Part shown: positions 1 to 9,156 of the stretch, in pieces
How the letters are laid out: each line of letters starts with the position of its first letter
How positions within the stretch are numbered: the stretch's first letter is position 1
NCBI RefSeq assembly: GCF_001011155.1
Contig: NZ_CP011479.1
Location: 886,501-950,500, forward strand
Reading direction: 5' to 3'
DNA from: Hoeflea sp. IMCC20628
GTDB taxonomy: Bacteria > Pseudomonadota > Alphaproteobacteria > Rhizobiales > Rhizobiaceae
Length of the DNA stretch: 64,000 bases
The notes under the pieces: generated by a model
Seen by the model: only the letters and a program-made list of their open reading frames with translations
Told to the model about the DNA's origin: nothing
Databases searched by the model: none
Program-made: the position numbers and the translations under genes

Positions 1-2581
1 CGATCAGCTCTTTTTCCCGGAACCGGCCGCGCTCGACGATGCGGAAATTGTCGATCAGCACGCCTTCCTCGTCGACCGTGGTAGCAAGCGGTGTCATCGA
101 GCCGGGCGCGGTGCCGCCGACATCTGCATGGTGCCCACGCGAGGCTGACCAGAACAGGATTTCCGTTCCGTCGTCTGAGAACACCGGAGTGACGACGGTG
201 ATATCGGGCAGATGGGTGCCGCCATTGTAGGGCGCGTTCAAGGCGAAGACGTCGCCGGGATGGATGTCGCCTTCGTTGAGACGGATGATGGTTTCCACCG
301 AGCGGTCCATCGAGCCCAGATGCACCGGCATATGCGGTGCATTGGCGACCAGCGCACCGGTTCGGTCGAAGACGGCGCAGGAGAAGTCCAGTCTTTCCTT
401 GATGTTGACCGAATAGGCGGTGTTCTGCAGCGTCACACCCATCTGCTCGGCGATCGACATGAACAGGTTGTTGAAGACTTCGAGCATGATCGGATCGGCC
501 TGATCGGCGCCGATGGCCAGTGCGCGGTCTAGCTTCTCATAGCGGGTCAGCACGACGTGATCGAGGATATTGATGCGGGCTTCCCAGCCGGGCTCGATGA
601 CAATGGTCTGGTTGGGCTCAATGATCAAAGCAGGACCTGCGATCCTGTGGCCGGGGCGCAGGCGGTCGCGGCGGATCACCAGTGCGTCGCGCCACTCACC
701 GTTCGAATAGATCTGGCGGGTCTCGCCGCCATCGGCTTCCACAGTGGTCATCAGGTGTTCAGGCTCGACGCGGCCGTCCTTGCGGTCGTCGAGGCCTTCC
801 ACTGAAATTGCCTCGATGATGACGGTCTTGTTCTCATAGACAAATCCGAACTGGGCCTTGTGAGCTTTTTCAAATTCAGCGAGGGCGGCGTCGAAATCAA
901 AGTCGGAGAAAGCAACCGGTATGGTGGTGTCGGTGCCGTCATAGCGCAGCTGCAGAAGCGGCCGCCAGCTGATCGCGTCATCGGGGACGCCCTGGCTTGC
1001 CAGTTCCTCGAACACGCCCTTGCACAGGGTGTCGATCAGCAGTTTGACGTCGAGGCGGCTTTCCTCCGCGAGCGGCTTGATGATCGCCTGCTGGCGGCTG
1101 GCGAAGACGCTGGCCAAACCGATGCCGTAGGCTGACAGCAGTCCGGAGAAGGGGTGGATCAGGATCGATTCCATGCCCAGCGCGTCGGCCACCAGACAGG
1201 CGTGCTGACCACCGGCGCCGCCGAAGCAGTTGAGCAGGTAGCGGGTGACGTCATAGCCGCGCTGCACCGAGATCTTCTTGATGGCGTTGGCCATGTTCTC
1301 GACCGCGATGGTGACGAAGCCTTCGGCGATTTCCTCGGCCGACTTGCCGGGCTGGTCGCTGGCGAGAGCGTCAAACGCGGCGCGTACGGCGTCGGAATCA
1401 AGCGGTTGGTCCTGCGCCGGACCGAAGATGGCGGGGAAGAAGTCGGGCTGCAGCTTGCCGAGCATGACATTGGCGTCGGTGACGGTGAGCGGGCCGCCGC
1501 GGCGGTAGCAGGCGGGGCCGGGATTGGCGCCTGCGGAATCGGGACCGGCGCGGAAGCGGCCTTCACCCGAATGCAGGATCGAGCCGCCGCCGGCGGCGAC
1601 AGTGTGAATGCGCATCATTGGTGCGCGGATGCGCACGCCGGCCACTTCGGTGTCGAAAGCGCGCTCATAGTCACCGTCATAATGGGCAACGTCGGTGGAG
1701 GTGCCTCCCATGTCAAAGCCAATGACCTTGTCGAAACCTGCCAGGGCGGCAGTCTCGACCATGCCGACAACACCGCCTGCGGGGCCTGAGAGGATGGCAT
1801 CCTTGCCGCGAAACATGTCAGCCGCGGTCAGGCCGCCAGAGGACATCATGAACTGCAGCGTCGGGCCCGGTTCACCAGAGGGGGTGGCGCCGAGTTCGCC
1901 TGCGACCCGGTCGACATAGCGTCTCAGGATCGGCGAGAGATAGGCGTCGACAACCGTTGTGTCGCCACGGCCGACCAGCTTGGCCAGCGGCGAGACCTGG
2001 CTGCTGACCGAGATCTGGGCAAAGCCAGCGTGCTGGCAGGCGCCCTCGACGATGATTTCGTGGATCGGGTTTTGCCATGAATGCATCAGCACGATGGCAA
2101 CGGAATCGATGCCGTCGGCGTGGGCTTTGGCAAGTTCCGGCTCCAGCGCTTCGAGGTCCACACCGCGCACCGCCTTGCCGTCGGCCATGGTCCGCTCATC
2201 GACCTCGATGACACGCTCATAAAGCTGTTCGGGCAGGATGATTTCCTTGGCGAAGATGTCAGGCCGGGCCTGGTAGGCAATGCGCAGCGCGTCGCGGAAA
2301 CCCTTGGTGATGACTAGCAATGTGCGGTCACCCTTGCGCTCGAGCAGCGCATTGGTGGCAACCGTGGTGCCCATCTTGACGTGGCCGACGCGGGATGGCG
2401 GAACCGGCGTGTCTTGATCGACGCCAAGCAGATCGCGGATGCCCTGGATGGCGGCGTCGGGATAGGCCTCGGGATTTTCAGACAGCAATTTGTGCTGATG
2501 CAGCGTGCCATCGGGTGCACGACCGACCACATCGGTAAAGGTGCCACCACGATCAATCCAGAAATCCCAAACGCCGCTCAT
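1..2581 (-). CDS. Fused hydantoinase/5-oxoprolinase (HyuA-HyuB type), 3' end beyond window
   Basis: An open frame of 860 codons runs without a stop from ATG at 2581 to the left edge, so the gene is cut by the window. Residues 10-17 (DRGGTFTD) form the N-terminal hydantoinase A phosphate-binding motif, and a second glycine-rich motif (DMGGTSTD) lies near residue 290. A hydantoinase B domain begins near residue 695 and carries the family's [17 protein letters not shown] and GHHAD motifs. Both halves in one chain match ATP-dependent 5-oxoprolinase and related N-methylhydantoinase fusions of about 1,200-1,300 residues. Such enzymes open cyclic amides such as 5-oxoproline or hydantoins in the cytoplasm. 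The substrate cannot be told from sequence. The gene is divergent from a MarR-type regulator gene, with a palindrome between them. Confidence 0.9.
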   Translation of the reverse strand, partial: MSGVWDFWIDRGGTFTDVVGRAPDGTLHQHKLLSENPEAYPDAAIQGIRDLLGVDQDTPVPPSRVGHVKMGTTVATNALLERKGDRTLLVITKGFRDALRIAYQARPDIFAKEIILPEQLYERVIEVDERTMADGKAVRGVDLEALEPELAKAHADGIDSVAIVLMHSWQNPIHEIIVEGACQHAGFAQISVSSQVSPLAKLVGRGDTTVVDAYLSPILRRYVDRVAGELGATPSGEPGPTLQFMMSSGGLTAADMFRGKDAILSGPAGGVVGMVETAALAGFDKVIGFDMGGTSTDVAHYDGDYERAFDTEVAGVRIRAPMMRIHTVAAGGGSILHSGEGRFRAGPDSAGANPGPACYRRGGPLTVTDANVMLGKLQPDFFPAIFGPAQDQPLDSDAVRAAFDALASDQPGKSAEEIAEGFVTIAVENMANAIKKISVQRGYDVTRYLLNCFGGAGGQHACLVADALGMESILIHPFSGLLSAYGIGLASVFASRQQAIIKPLAEESRLDVKLLIDTLCKGVFEELASQGVPDDAISWRPLLQLRYDGTDTTIPVAFSDFDFDAALAEFEKAHKAQFGFVYENKTVIIEAISVEGLDDRKDGRVEPEHLMTTVEADGGETRQIYSNGEWRDALVIRRDRLRPGHRIAGPALIIEPNQTIVIEPGWEARINILDHVVLTRYEKLDRALAIGADQADPIMLEVFNNLFMSIAEQMGVTLQNTAYSVNIKERLDFSCAVFDRTGALVANAPHMPVHLGSMDRSVETIIRLNEGDIHPGDVFALNAPYNGGTHLPDITVVTPVFSDDGTEILFWSASRGHHADVGGTAPGSMTPLATTVDEEGVLIDNFRIVERGRFREKELI

Positions 2582-2669
2582 ATCAATCGCTCCAGTGATT
2601 GCGCGCCCGGCTGATGCCATGGACACGGATAATGGTCTGCGTATAATGCTTATTGTCGGCATAACGTCA

Positions 2670-2689
2670 ACATTTTGTAGATAAAATGT
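2670..2689. promoter_or_regulatory. Candidate MarR operator palindrome
   Basis: ACATTTT-N6-AAAATGT is a perfect 7-bp inverted repeat in the short divergent intergenic region between the oxoprolinase gene and the MarR-type gene. Size and symmetry suit a MarR dimer. It overlaps a possible GTG start at 2688, which argues for the downstream ATG at 2703. Binding is inferred. Confidence 0.5.
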
Positions 2690-2702
2690 GAGTGTAATTA
2701 TA

Positions 2703-3236
2703 ATGGCTCAACAGAAATCATCCGCTGCGACAGGCGTTGGCCCTATTGTTTCGGCCTCGCATCTGGCCGATGGCAGTATGCCGGCGTTGTCGGAACTGGA
2801 ATTCGGACTGGTGATCCTGAGCAATGCCTTCCAGCGCTGGACCACCCGCTGCACGGCGGCGGCGGGCGGTGAGGGGCTGTCGGCGATTGAGGTGCAGATC
2901 CTGCATGCGATCAATCACCGCGAGCGCGACAAGAGCCAGTCGGAACTGTGCATGATGTTCAACATCGAGGACACCCATGTTGTGGCCTATGCGCTGAAGA
3001 AACTTGCGGCGCTGGCGCTGGTGGAGCCGGGCCGTCGCGGCAAGGAAAAGACCGCGCGGATCACCAAGGCCGGGGCGGATCTGTGCCTGCGTTACCGGGA
3101 CTTGCGGGAAAAGCTGCTGATTGAGTCGGTCAAGTCACTGGGTCTGGATGAGGCCCGGCTCAGCGAGATCGCGGCGCTGATGCGGGTGATGTCGGGTCAA
3201 TACGACCAGGCCTCGCGCGCCGCCGCCAGCTATTGA
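2703..3236 (+). CDS. MarR-family winged-helix transcriptional regulator
   Basis: This is a 177-residue protein from ATG 2703; an upstream in-frame GTG at 2688 lies inside the palindrome and is less likely. The central part has the MarR layout: a recognition helix region ([23 protein letters not shown]) followed by the basic wing ([14 protein letters not shown]), between flanking dimerisation helices. It probably binds the adjacent palindrome and controls itself and the divergent oxoprolinase gene. The inducing ligand is unknown. Confidence 0.85.
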   Translation: MAQQKSSAATGVGPIVSASHLADGSMPALSELEFGLVILSNAFQRWTTRCTAAAGGEGLSAIEVQILHAINHRERDKSQSELCMMFNIEDTHVVAYALKKLAALALVEPGRRGKEKTARITKAGADLCLRYRDLREKLLIESVKSLGLDEARLSEIAALMRVMSGQYDQASRAAASY

Positions 3237-3299
3237 CCGTTCGGTTGCTGACTGCCTATCGTCATGCCACGTTGCAGCAAAGACCACGGGAGCAGGTGC

Positions 3300-4286
3300 A
3301 TGGATTATGTCCGGTTGGGAAAAACAGGTCTGAAGGTGTCGCGGCTGTGCCTTGGCTGCATGAGCTTCGGCACGCCGGGCGGGCCGACGCATCCCTGGGT
3401 CATTGATGAAGAGGCTGCGCAGCCATTCTTCCGCAAGGCGGTGGAAAGCGGCATCAACTTCTTCGACACGGCAAATCACTACAATTACGGCGATTCCGAG
3501 AAGATCACCGGCAAGGCGTTGAAGGCCTATGCGCGGCGCGACGAGATCGTTGTGGCCACAAAGGTGGGGCTCAGGATGAGCGATGGCCGGCCCAACGACC
3601 GCGGCTTGTCGCGCAAGCATATCTTCGATCAGATTGACCAGTCGCTCACGCGGCTCGGCATGGATTATGTCGATATTCTCTATATCCACCGGCTTGATCC
3701 TGACACGCAATTCGAAGAAACGCTGGATGCGCTTGAAGCGGTGGTTCAGTCCGGCAAGGTGCGCTATGTCGGCGGGTCTTCAATGTGGGCCTGGCAGTTT
3801 GCCAAGCTGCGCGAGATGCAAAAGGCGCGGGGTTACCAGCAGTTCGCCGCCATGCAGAATTTCTACAATCTGGCCTATCGCGAGGAAGAGCGCGAAATGA
3901 TGGCCTACTGCCAGAGCGAGGGCGTTGGCGTGGTGCCATGGTCGCCGATCGCGCGCGGGTTTCTGGCCGGCAACCGGCCCAAGGACGGGCAGGCGACCAA
4001 CCGTGCGACAACCGACAAGATGGCGCTCGGATATTTTGGCTCGGCGCAGGATTATGCCATCCTTTCACGCGTCGAGAAGGTCGCCGCCAAACTCGGCGTC
4101 AAGCCGGCGCAGGTGGCCTACGCCTGGGTGATGTCGAAAGACTTCGTAACCGCGCCGATCGTCGGCGTCACCAAGATTGCCCAGCTCGAAGAAGCGATTG
4201 GCGCGCTTGATGTGAAGCTTGATGCAGCTTCCATTCGCCTGTTGGAAGCGGCCTACAAGCCGCGCGAGGTGGCGGGGCACAGCTGA
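3300..4286 (+). CDS. Aldo/keto reductase
   Basis: This 328-residue protein starts at ATG 3300, which has a GGGAG ribosome site about 8 nt upstream; an upstream in-frame ATG at 3264 lacks one. It shows the NADPH-dependent aldo/keto reductase TIM barrel, with the catalytic Asp in FFDTANHY, a Tyr in HYNYGDSE, a Lys in VVATKVG and the His in LYIHRLD. The pattern SGKVRYVGGSSM is typical of the YajO/YakC-like bacterial subgroup. The substrate is unknown. The gene converges with the EamA transporter gene, with only 6 bp between stops. Confidence 0.92.
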   Translation: MDYVRLGKTGLKVSRLCLGCMSFGTPGGPTHPWVIDEEAAQPFFRKAVESGINFFDTANHYNYGDSEKITGKALKAYARRDEIVVATKVGLRMSDGRPNDRGLSRKHIFDQIDQSLTRLGMDYVDILYIHRLDPDTQFEETLDALEAVVQSGKVRYVGGSSMWAWQFAKLREMQKARGYQQFAAMQNFYNLAYREEEREMMAYCQSEGVGVVPWSPIARGFLAGNRPKDGQATNRATTDKMALGYFGSAQDYAILSRVEKVAAKLGVKPAQVAYAWVMSKDFVTAPIVGVTKIAQLEEAIGALDVKLDAASIRLLEAAYKPREVAGHS

Positions 4287-4292
4287 CGGTCC

Positions 4293-5216
4293 TCACCCCA
4301 CCTTGGCCTTGCGTCCGCACCAGACCACGAAGCCCACGGCGATCGCGAAGCCGAGCGTCACAGGGGTGATGGTTTCGCCCAGAAGCAGGGCGGAGAGGCC
4401 CAGCGTGACAAAGCTTTGCAACAGTTGCACCTGGCCGACACGGGCAATGCCGCCAATGGCCATGCCCCAGTTCCAGAAGATGAAACCGGCAAACATTGAT
4501 CCGAGCGCCAGGTAGCCGAGTGCGATCAGGGCGTTGGTGTCCGGCTGGTTGACGCCGGCGTCCCAGGTGAAAAGGGTTCCCGCCAGCGACAGAGGTGCGG
4601 TGATAACCAGCGCCCAACTGATGACTTCCCAGCCGGGCCTTGTGCGGGCAAGCTTGCCCGAAATGACATAGCCGCAGGCTGCGGACAGGGCGGCGCAACC
4701 AAGCCAGAGATCACCAATGCCGGGTTCGATGTCGGCACCCGACAGCGAAAAAATCATCACCAGAGCGGCGCCGGCGATGCTCCAGGCCCAGAAGGCCAGG
4801 CCGGGGCGTTCACCGCCGAACAGGGCTGCAAATGTGGCAGTCATCAACGGCAGCACGCCGAGCACGACGCCACCATGCGACGCCGGCACGGTTTGCATGG
4901 CGACACTGGAGAAGCCGGGAAACCCATAGACCAGCAAAACTCCGGCGATAAGCAGTGAGAGGGCATGCTTGCGCGGGAACGGCTTTCTCAGAATGAGCAG
5001 CGTGGCGCCGGCGACGCTCGCCGCAATCAGCGCCCGCGCGAAGGTGATGAAGGCGGGCGAAAAACCTTCGAGCGCAATGCGGGTTGCGGGCAGGGTCGCG
5101 CCAAAAATGACCACGCCGATGAAGCCGAGCGCCAGTCCGGCCAGCGGGTGACCGGAGGATGCCGGGGCGGGCGTTGCTGCGAGGGGGGAGGAGAGGGCAT
5201 CGGGTGTATTTGGCAT
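4293..5216 (-). CDS. EamA-family (DMT) transporter
   Basis: The 307-residue product is highly hydrophobic, with about ten predicted membrane helices arranged as two EamA repeats (roughly residues 25-160 and 165-300). The repeat motif FGGERPGLAFWAWSIAGAALV closes the first half and LLLGETITPVTLGFAIAVGF the second. Members of this superfamily export metabolites or amino acids across the inner membrane; no substrate can be assigned. An unconserved Ala/Pro-rich stretch at the start leaves the true start somewhat open. Confidence 0.9.
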   Translation of the reverse strand: MPNTPDALSSPLAATPAPASSGHPLAGLALGFIGVVIFGATLPATRIALEGFSPAFITFARALIAASVAGATLLILRKPFPRKHALSLLIAGVLLVYGFPGFSSVAMQTVPASHGGVVLGVLPLMTATFAALFGGERPGLAFWAWSIAGAALVMIFSLSGADIEPGIGDLWLGCAALSAACGYVISGKLARTRPGWEVISWALVITAPLSLAGTLFTWDAGVNQPDTNALIALGYLALGSMFAGFIFWNWGMAIGGIARVGQVQLLQSFVTLGLSALLLGETITPVTLGFAIAVGFVVWCGRKAKVG

Positions 5217-5356
5217 GGATCAAGCCTTACCGGCGCAGACCGGTGATGGTCCAGCGAATTTCGGCGATGGATCAGATCGACAGCAGTGATGGGTCGATCT
5301 CGAATTGTGCACTGCAAACACTCGATCTTTTCTTTCAAATCGCTTAAGAACAAATC

Positions 5357-6067
5357 ATGTCTATGTTCTCCCGCCTGTTCGACGCGATTGGTGAAACAGC
5401 GTCCACTGCCTTTTCTGGTGTTGTCGAAGCCGTACGAACGGTCTTCGCCGGCGATCCGGAAACACGGCGCAAGGTTGCGTTTTCCGTGGCGGTGATTGCG
5501 CTGTCGGCCAAAATGGCCAAGGCGGACGGCGTTGTTGCGCCTGAAGAAGTCCGGGCATTCCAGGAGATTTTCGCCATACCGCAGGCCGAGGCAGGCAATG
5601 TGGCTCGGCTTTACAATCTGGCCAAGCAGGATGTGGCTGGCTATGAAGCCTATGCCCAGCGAGTGGCGGGGATGTGTGGTTCGGGCCAGAGCAATTGCGC
5701 GATGCTTGAGGACGTTTTGGACGGTTTGTTCCATATCGCCAAGGCCGACGGGTTGATCCACGAAAAGGAACTCGAGTTCATCGCCAATGTAGCCGATATC
5801 TTCCACGTCGATGAAATCCATTTTGACCGGATCCTGGCGCGCCACGTTCATCCCGACGGGATCGATCCCTATGCGGTGCTTGGTCTGCCGGACTCGACTC
5901 CATTTGATGAAGTCAAGAAACGTTACCGCGCGTTGGCCGCCGACAGCCATCCCGACAGCATGCGCGCCCGCGGCGTGCCGGAATCGTTTTTGTCGATCGC
6001 CAATGACCGGATGGCGGCGCTTAACGACGCCTATGCGGTGATCGAGAAAGCCCGAACAGCGGCATGA
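5357..6067 (+). CDS. TerB-DnaJ (DjlA-like) co-chaperone
   Basis: This 236-residue protein has a TerB-like helical domain (about residues 30-155, with two acidic KADG repeats, KMAKADGVVAPEE and HIAKADGLIHEKE) and a C-terminal J domain (about 170-236) with an intact HPD tripeptide (DSHPDS) that should stimulate DnaK ATPase. E. coli DjlA has an N-terminal membrane helix; no convincing one is seen here, so the protein may be soluble. Its TGA overlaps the ATG of the amidase gene by 4 bp, suggesting coupled translation. Confidence 0.9.
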   Translation: MSMFSRLFDAIGETASTAFSGVVEAVRTVFAGDPETRRKVAFSVAVIALSAKMAKADGVVAPEEVRAFQEIFAIPQAEAGNVARLYNLAKQDVAGYEAYAQRVAGMCGSGQSNCAMLEDVLDGLFHIAKADGLIHEKELEFIANVADIFHVDEIHFDRILARHVHPDGIDPYAVLGLPDSTPFDEVKKRYRALAADSHPDSMRARGVPESFLSIANDRMAALNDAYAVIEKARTAA

Positions 6068-6825
6068 ATGAGTTTCAGCCGGATTTTGCCGCAGCCCGAA
6101 TTCGCCCCTCGCCGAATTGTGGCGAGCGCAGGAACGGCCGGGTGCCTGACATGATGATCCTGCATTATACTGGCATGCCGACTGCCCAGGCCGCGCTTGA
6201 CTGGCTGTGCACCGAAGAAAGCCAGGTGTCTTCGCATTATTTTGTTGATGAGGCGGGGCTGGTTACCCAGCTCGTGCCTGAAAGCGGCCGCGCCTGGCAT
6301 GCAGGCCAAAGCCACTGGAAAGGCGAGACTGACCTCAATTCAGCCTCGATCGGCATTGAAATCGCCAATCCCGGTCATGCAGGGGGGTCGCCACCTTTTC
6401 ATGAGGCCCAGATCGACGCGGTGATTGCGCTGTGCCGTGACATCATAGATCGCCACAATCTGCCTGCCGAGCGGGTGCTGGCACATTCAGACATCGCGCC
6501 GCTGCGCAAGCAGGATCCGGGTGAATGCTTTCCCTGGGAGCGGCTGCATAAGGCAGGTATCGGCCATTGGGTCGAGCCGATGCCGGTTGGCGGCGGCCGG
6601 TTTTTCCAGGAGGGCGACACGGGCCAGCCGGTGGAGGCGCTGCAGACCATGCTGTCGCTTTATGGCTACAATGTCCGCGTAGACGGCGCCTTCGATGCCG
6701 AGACCACCGCAGCGATCTGCGCCTTCCAGCGCCATTTCCGGCCTGAGCGGGTTGATGGCATCGCCGATGCGTCAACCATCGGTACTTTGCACAAACTGCT
6801 GACCGCTCTACCGGGCGGTGTGTGA
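6064..6825 (+). CDS. N-acetylmuramoyl-L-alanine amidase (AmpD/AmiD type) with PG-binding domain
   Basis: The 253-residue enzyme cleaves the MurNAc-L-Ala bond in peptidoglycan. Residues ~25-165 form an Amidase_2 domain with zinc ligands His in LHYTGM, His in LAHSDIAP and the Asp of DPGECFPW, plus the catalytic-type Glu in IGIEIANPG. A PG_binding_1 domain follows (~180-250, LQTMLSLYGYNVRVDG). No signal peptide is visible, as in cytosolic AmpD-like recycling enzymes, although the binding domain resembles periplasmic AmiD. The start overlaps the preceding J-domain gene. Confidence 0.92.
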   Translation: MNEFQPDFAAARIRPSPNCGERRNGRVPDMMILHYTGMPTAQAALDWLCTEESQVSSHYFVDEAGLVTQLVPESGRAWHAGQSHWKGETDLNSASIGIEIANPGHAGGSPPFHEAQIDAVIALCRDIIDRHNLPAERVLAHSDIAPLRKQDPGECFPWERLHKAGIGHWVEPMPVGGGRFFQEGDTGQPVEALQTMLSLYGYNVRVDGAFDAETTAAICAFQRHFRPERVDGIADASTIGTLHKLLTALPGGV

Positions 6826-7071
6826 GCAGAATGCCCGCCCTTTAACGGCGAAGTGTTACAGGCTGATATTTTTGTTTATTGCAATGCAGCATTTTTTGGT
6901 TGCCTGACCTTAATTCCGCCTGCCTGTGGCCCGATTGAGTTGGCTTCAACGTTCGGACCGGCGACGGCATGAGGCCTCTACCGGTTACGGACCGACAAGA
7001 AACGCGCCAGGGGCATGCCCCATCCTCGTCAATCAACGGGTTGGCAAGGCGCTATCGGAGTAAATCAAAAC

Positions 7072-7584
7072 ATGCGTCGAATTTTCTCGGCTGCTGCGGC
7101 GGCCCTGCTTAGTGTTGTGCTTTCAGGTTGCGAAACCACTGCAATATCGGGCGAAACCACAGGATCCATCTCCAAGAGCGCGATCAAGGGATCTGAGCTG
7201 AGCTTCGGCTATTCCGCCCGTCCTTATGGGAAATTGATCTCAAAATATGCCAAAACCCACGGCGTTCCTGAATCTCTTGCCCATGCGGTGATTTCCGTTG
7301 AGAGCAACTACCGCGCCAATGCCCGCGGTTCAGCCGGCGAAGTCGGTCTTATGCAGATCAAACCGGCAACGGCTCGGATGATGGGATATCGCGGCTCGAC
7401 CAAGGCGCTTTACAATCCCGAGACCAATATCAAGTTCGGCATGCTTTATCTTGCCAAAGCGCATCAACTCGGCGGCGGCACCACCTGTGGCACCATTCTC
7501 AAATACAATGCCGGGCATGCAGCCAAACGCATGAACCCGGTGTCCAAGCGCTATTGCGGCAAGGTTACCCGCCTTATGAAATAG
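7072..7584 (+). CDS. SLT-domain lytic transglycosylase lipoprotein
   Basis: From ATG 7072 (GGAG about 11 nt upstream) the product is 170 residues. Residues 1-20 form a lipoprotein signal ending in VLSGC with Cys20 as the lipidation site. The SLT fold shows the catalytic Glu in SVESNYR and the motif GLMQIKPATARMMG, followed by the NPETNIKFGMLYL helix. It should cut glycan strands at the outer membrane or in the periplasm, giving anhydromuropeptides. An upstream in-frame ATG at 7015 would bury the signal peptide and was rejected. Confidence 0.92.
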   Translation: MRRIFSAAAAALLSVVLSGCETTAISGETTGSISKSAIKGSELSFGYSARPYGKLISKYAKTHGVPESLAHAVISVESNYRANARGSAGEVGLMQIKPATARMMGYRGSTKALYNPETNIKFGMLYLAKAHQLGGGTTCGTILKYNAGHAAKRMNPVSKRYCGKVTRLMK

Positions 7585-7660
7585 GCGGATTTTCTCCGTG
7601 TTCCGGGTTGATAACTCGGATCGCGGGAAAAGGTTCCGGAAAAAAGCAGAATAAAAATCA

Positions 7661-7681
7661 CGGCCGCCGATCAGGCGGCCG
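7661..7681. terminator. Bidirectional terminator
   Basis: CGGCCGCC-GATCA-GGCGGCCG is a perfect 8-bp stem with a 5-nt loop between two convergent genes. Read on the minus strand it is followed by TGATTTTTATT, a good T-tract; on the plus strand by TATTT. It can serve both genes. Confidence 0.8.
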
Positions 7682-7700
7682 TATTTCATGATGAACGGCT

Positions 7701-8966
7701 CTAGCGGACCAGCCTTGCGACGCCTTCACTCGAGCCGCGGGCAGCGCCAGGTCCTTCATAGGGCGACAGTTTCCAGTTGGCCGAGTTGATGATGATCGAA
7801 TTGACAACCAGCGATATCTGGCTGGATTGGGTGGTTGTTGAATTGTAGGTCACGTCGCGGTTGGGCAGGTGAATTATGCCTGTCAGGTCCTCGCCAAGAG
7901 ATCCGTTGAAGACATATTGCTGCTTGTGGGCATTGTTTGCGGCATCCGATGTTTTTTCAAACATCAGAACACCGGCATAGTCGCCGCTGGTCGGGGCCGA
8001 GGCGGTGAGTTTCAGCGCGCCATTGGCCCGGATCTCGCTGGTGACGTCGGGGTAGTAGAAGGTCACCCCTTTGGCGACTACGGTTGATCCGGCATTGAGG
8101 ATCATTCGGCCCTTGATGATGTGCAGCCCCGGTTTGAATGTCACGGTGGGGCTGCCGTTGAATGTCGTGTTGCAGTGAACACCCGGGTTGAGCGAAAATG
8201 TGTTGCCGCTCAAGGTGCCCTGGGTGGCGCAGATCGACGGGACGTTCGGCTCGGCGATCAGATCGACATAGGGGTCGTCCGCGACAGCGCACTCCATCTC
8301 GAGATTGGTCAGGGTGCCGCCATTCTTGAGGAAGGTCTTGCCTTTGACGCAGAATTTCACGGTCTCGATCGTCGAGTCGCTGTTCATGATGAAGGCCGGG
8401 GATTGGGTCGAGTGAACGTGGACTTCGCACTGCTTGGCATCAAGTTTTGCGCCGGAGTTGATCAGCACGGCCTGGTCCTTGTTTCCAAGCGCGTAGATGC
8501 AACCGGCGGCGTCAGCAGGCGCTGCCTCCGACAAGATTGCCGTCGATGTGACGCTGATGGGGATGTTCATCAGGTGGACGATCTTGAGAAACGCAGTGGG
8601 ATGCGGCATTTGCAGGTTCGCGGTCAGGCTCCCGTCACTGTTTGCCACCAGTGCAAGGGACATGCCGGCCTCCAGCAGGTCCTGCTCGGACATGGTGGAA
8701 TCGGCCATGTCGCGAATGTGGGATCGTGCTTTTTCAGCTTGCTCGCCTGCTTCGGTCTCATGCACGGCCGCCAGAACGGCGGCATCGAGCTCGTCCTGAT
8801 ACATGGTTTTCTGGCCCATGGCATGGACGATATCGACCACGCCTCCGACCACCAGGATCAAAAGTGGAATAAGAAGCGCTATGACGATGCCCAGATTGCC
8901 GCCGCCATCAGCGTGCAAGCGAGTGATGCGTCGCGAAGTTCCTGATTTGAGCTTGTCAGTAAACAC
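7701..8966 (-). CDS. TadG-like pilus-assembly-related secreted protein
   Basis: The 421-residue protein has one N-terminal membrane segment (about residues 25-48) after a basic stretch containing GGGNLGIVIAL, then MGQKTMYQDELDAAVLAAV. This arrangement is the TadE/TadG-like signature of Flp/Tad pilus loci in Rhizobiales. The rest is Thr/Asn/Ser-rich and beta-like, with several Cys, and presumably periplasmic. No other tad or cpa gene is nearby. The start is a GTG at 8966 with only a weak ribosome site, so the exact N-terminus is uncertain. Confidence 0.75.
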   Translation of the reverse strand: MFTDKLKSGTSRRITRLHADGGGNLGIVIALLIPLLILVVGGVVDIVHAMGQKTMYQDELDAAVLAAVHETEAGEQAEKARSHIRDMADSTMSEQDLLEAGMSLALVANSDGSLTANLQMPHPTAFLKIVHLMNIPISVTSTAILSEAAPADAAGCIYALGNKDQAVLINSGAKLDAKQCEVHVHSTQSPAFIMNSDSTIETVKFCVKGKTFLKNGGTLTNLEMECAVADDPYVDLIAEPNVPSICATQGTLSGNTFSLNPGVHCNTTFNGSPTVTFKPGLHIIKGRMILNAGSTVVAKGVTFYYPDVTSEIRANGALKLTASAPTSGDYAGVLMFEKTSDAANNAHKQQYVFNGSLGEDLTGIIHLPNRDVTYNSTTTQSSQISLVVNSIIINSANWKLSPYEGPGAARGSSEGVARLVR

Positions 8967-9156
8967 CAGGCGTGGAGCTCCAAAATCCGTCGTTGCCAGA
9001 CCATACCCAAAATAACCGAATAATCCGTGAACAGACGCGGATTGCTTATGGATCTGCAGCGATTGACGCCAATTCGCCCCCTTTGGCCCGGCGTGGACAC
9101 GCGGCTTGACGGCAGCGCCCGGTTGGTGGAGCGCTGCCGATTGATCAGACTATGTA

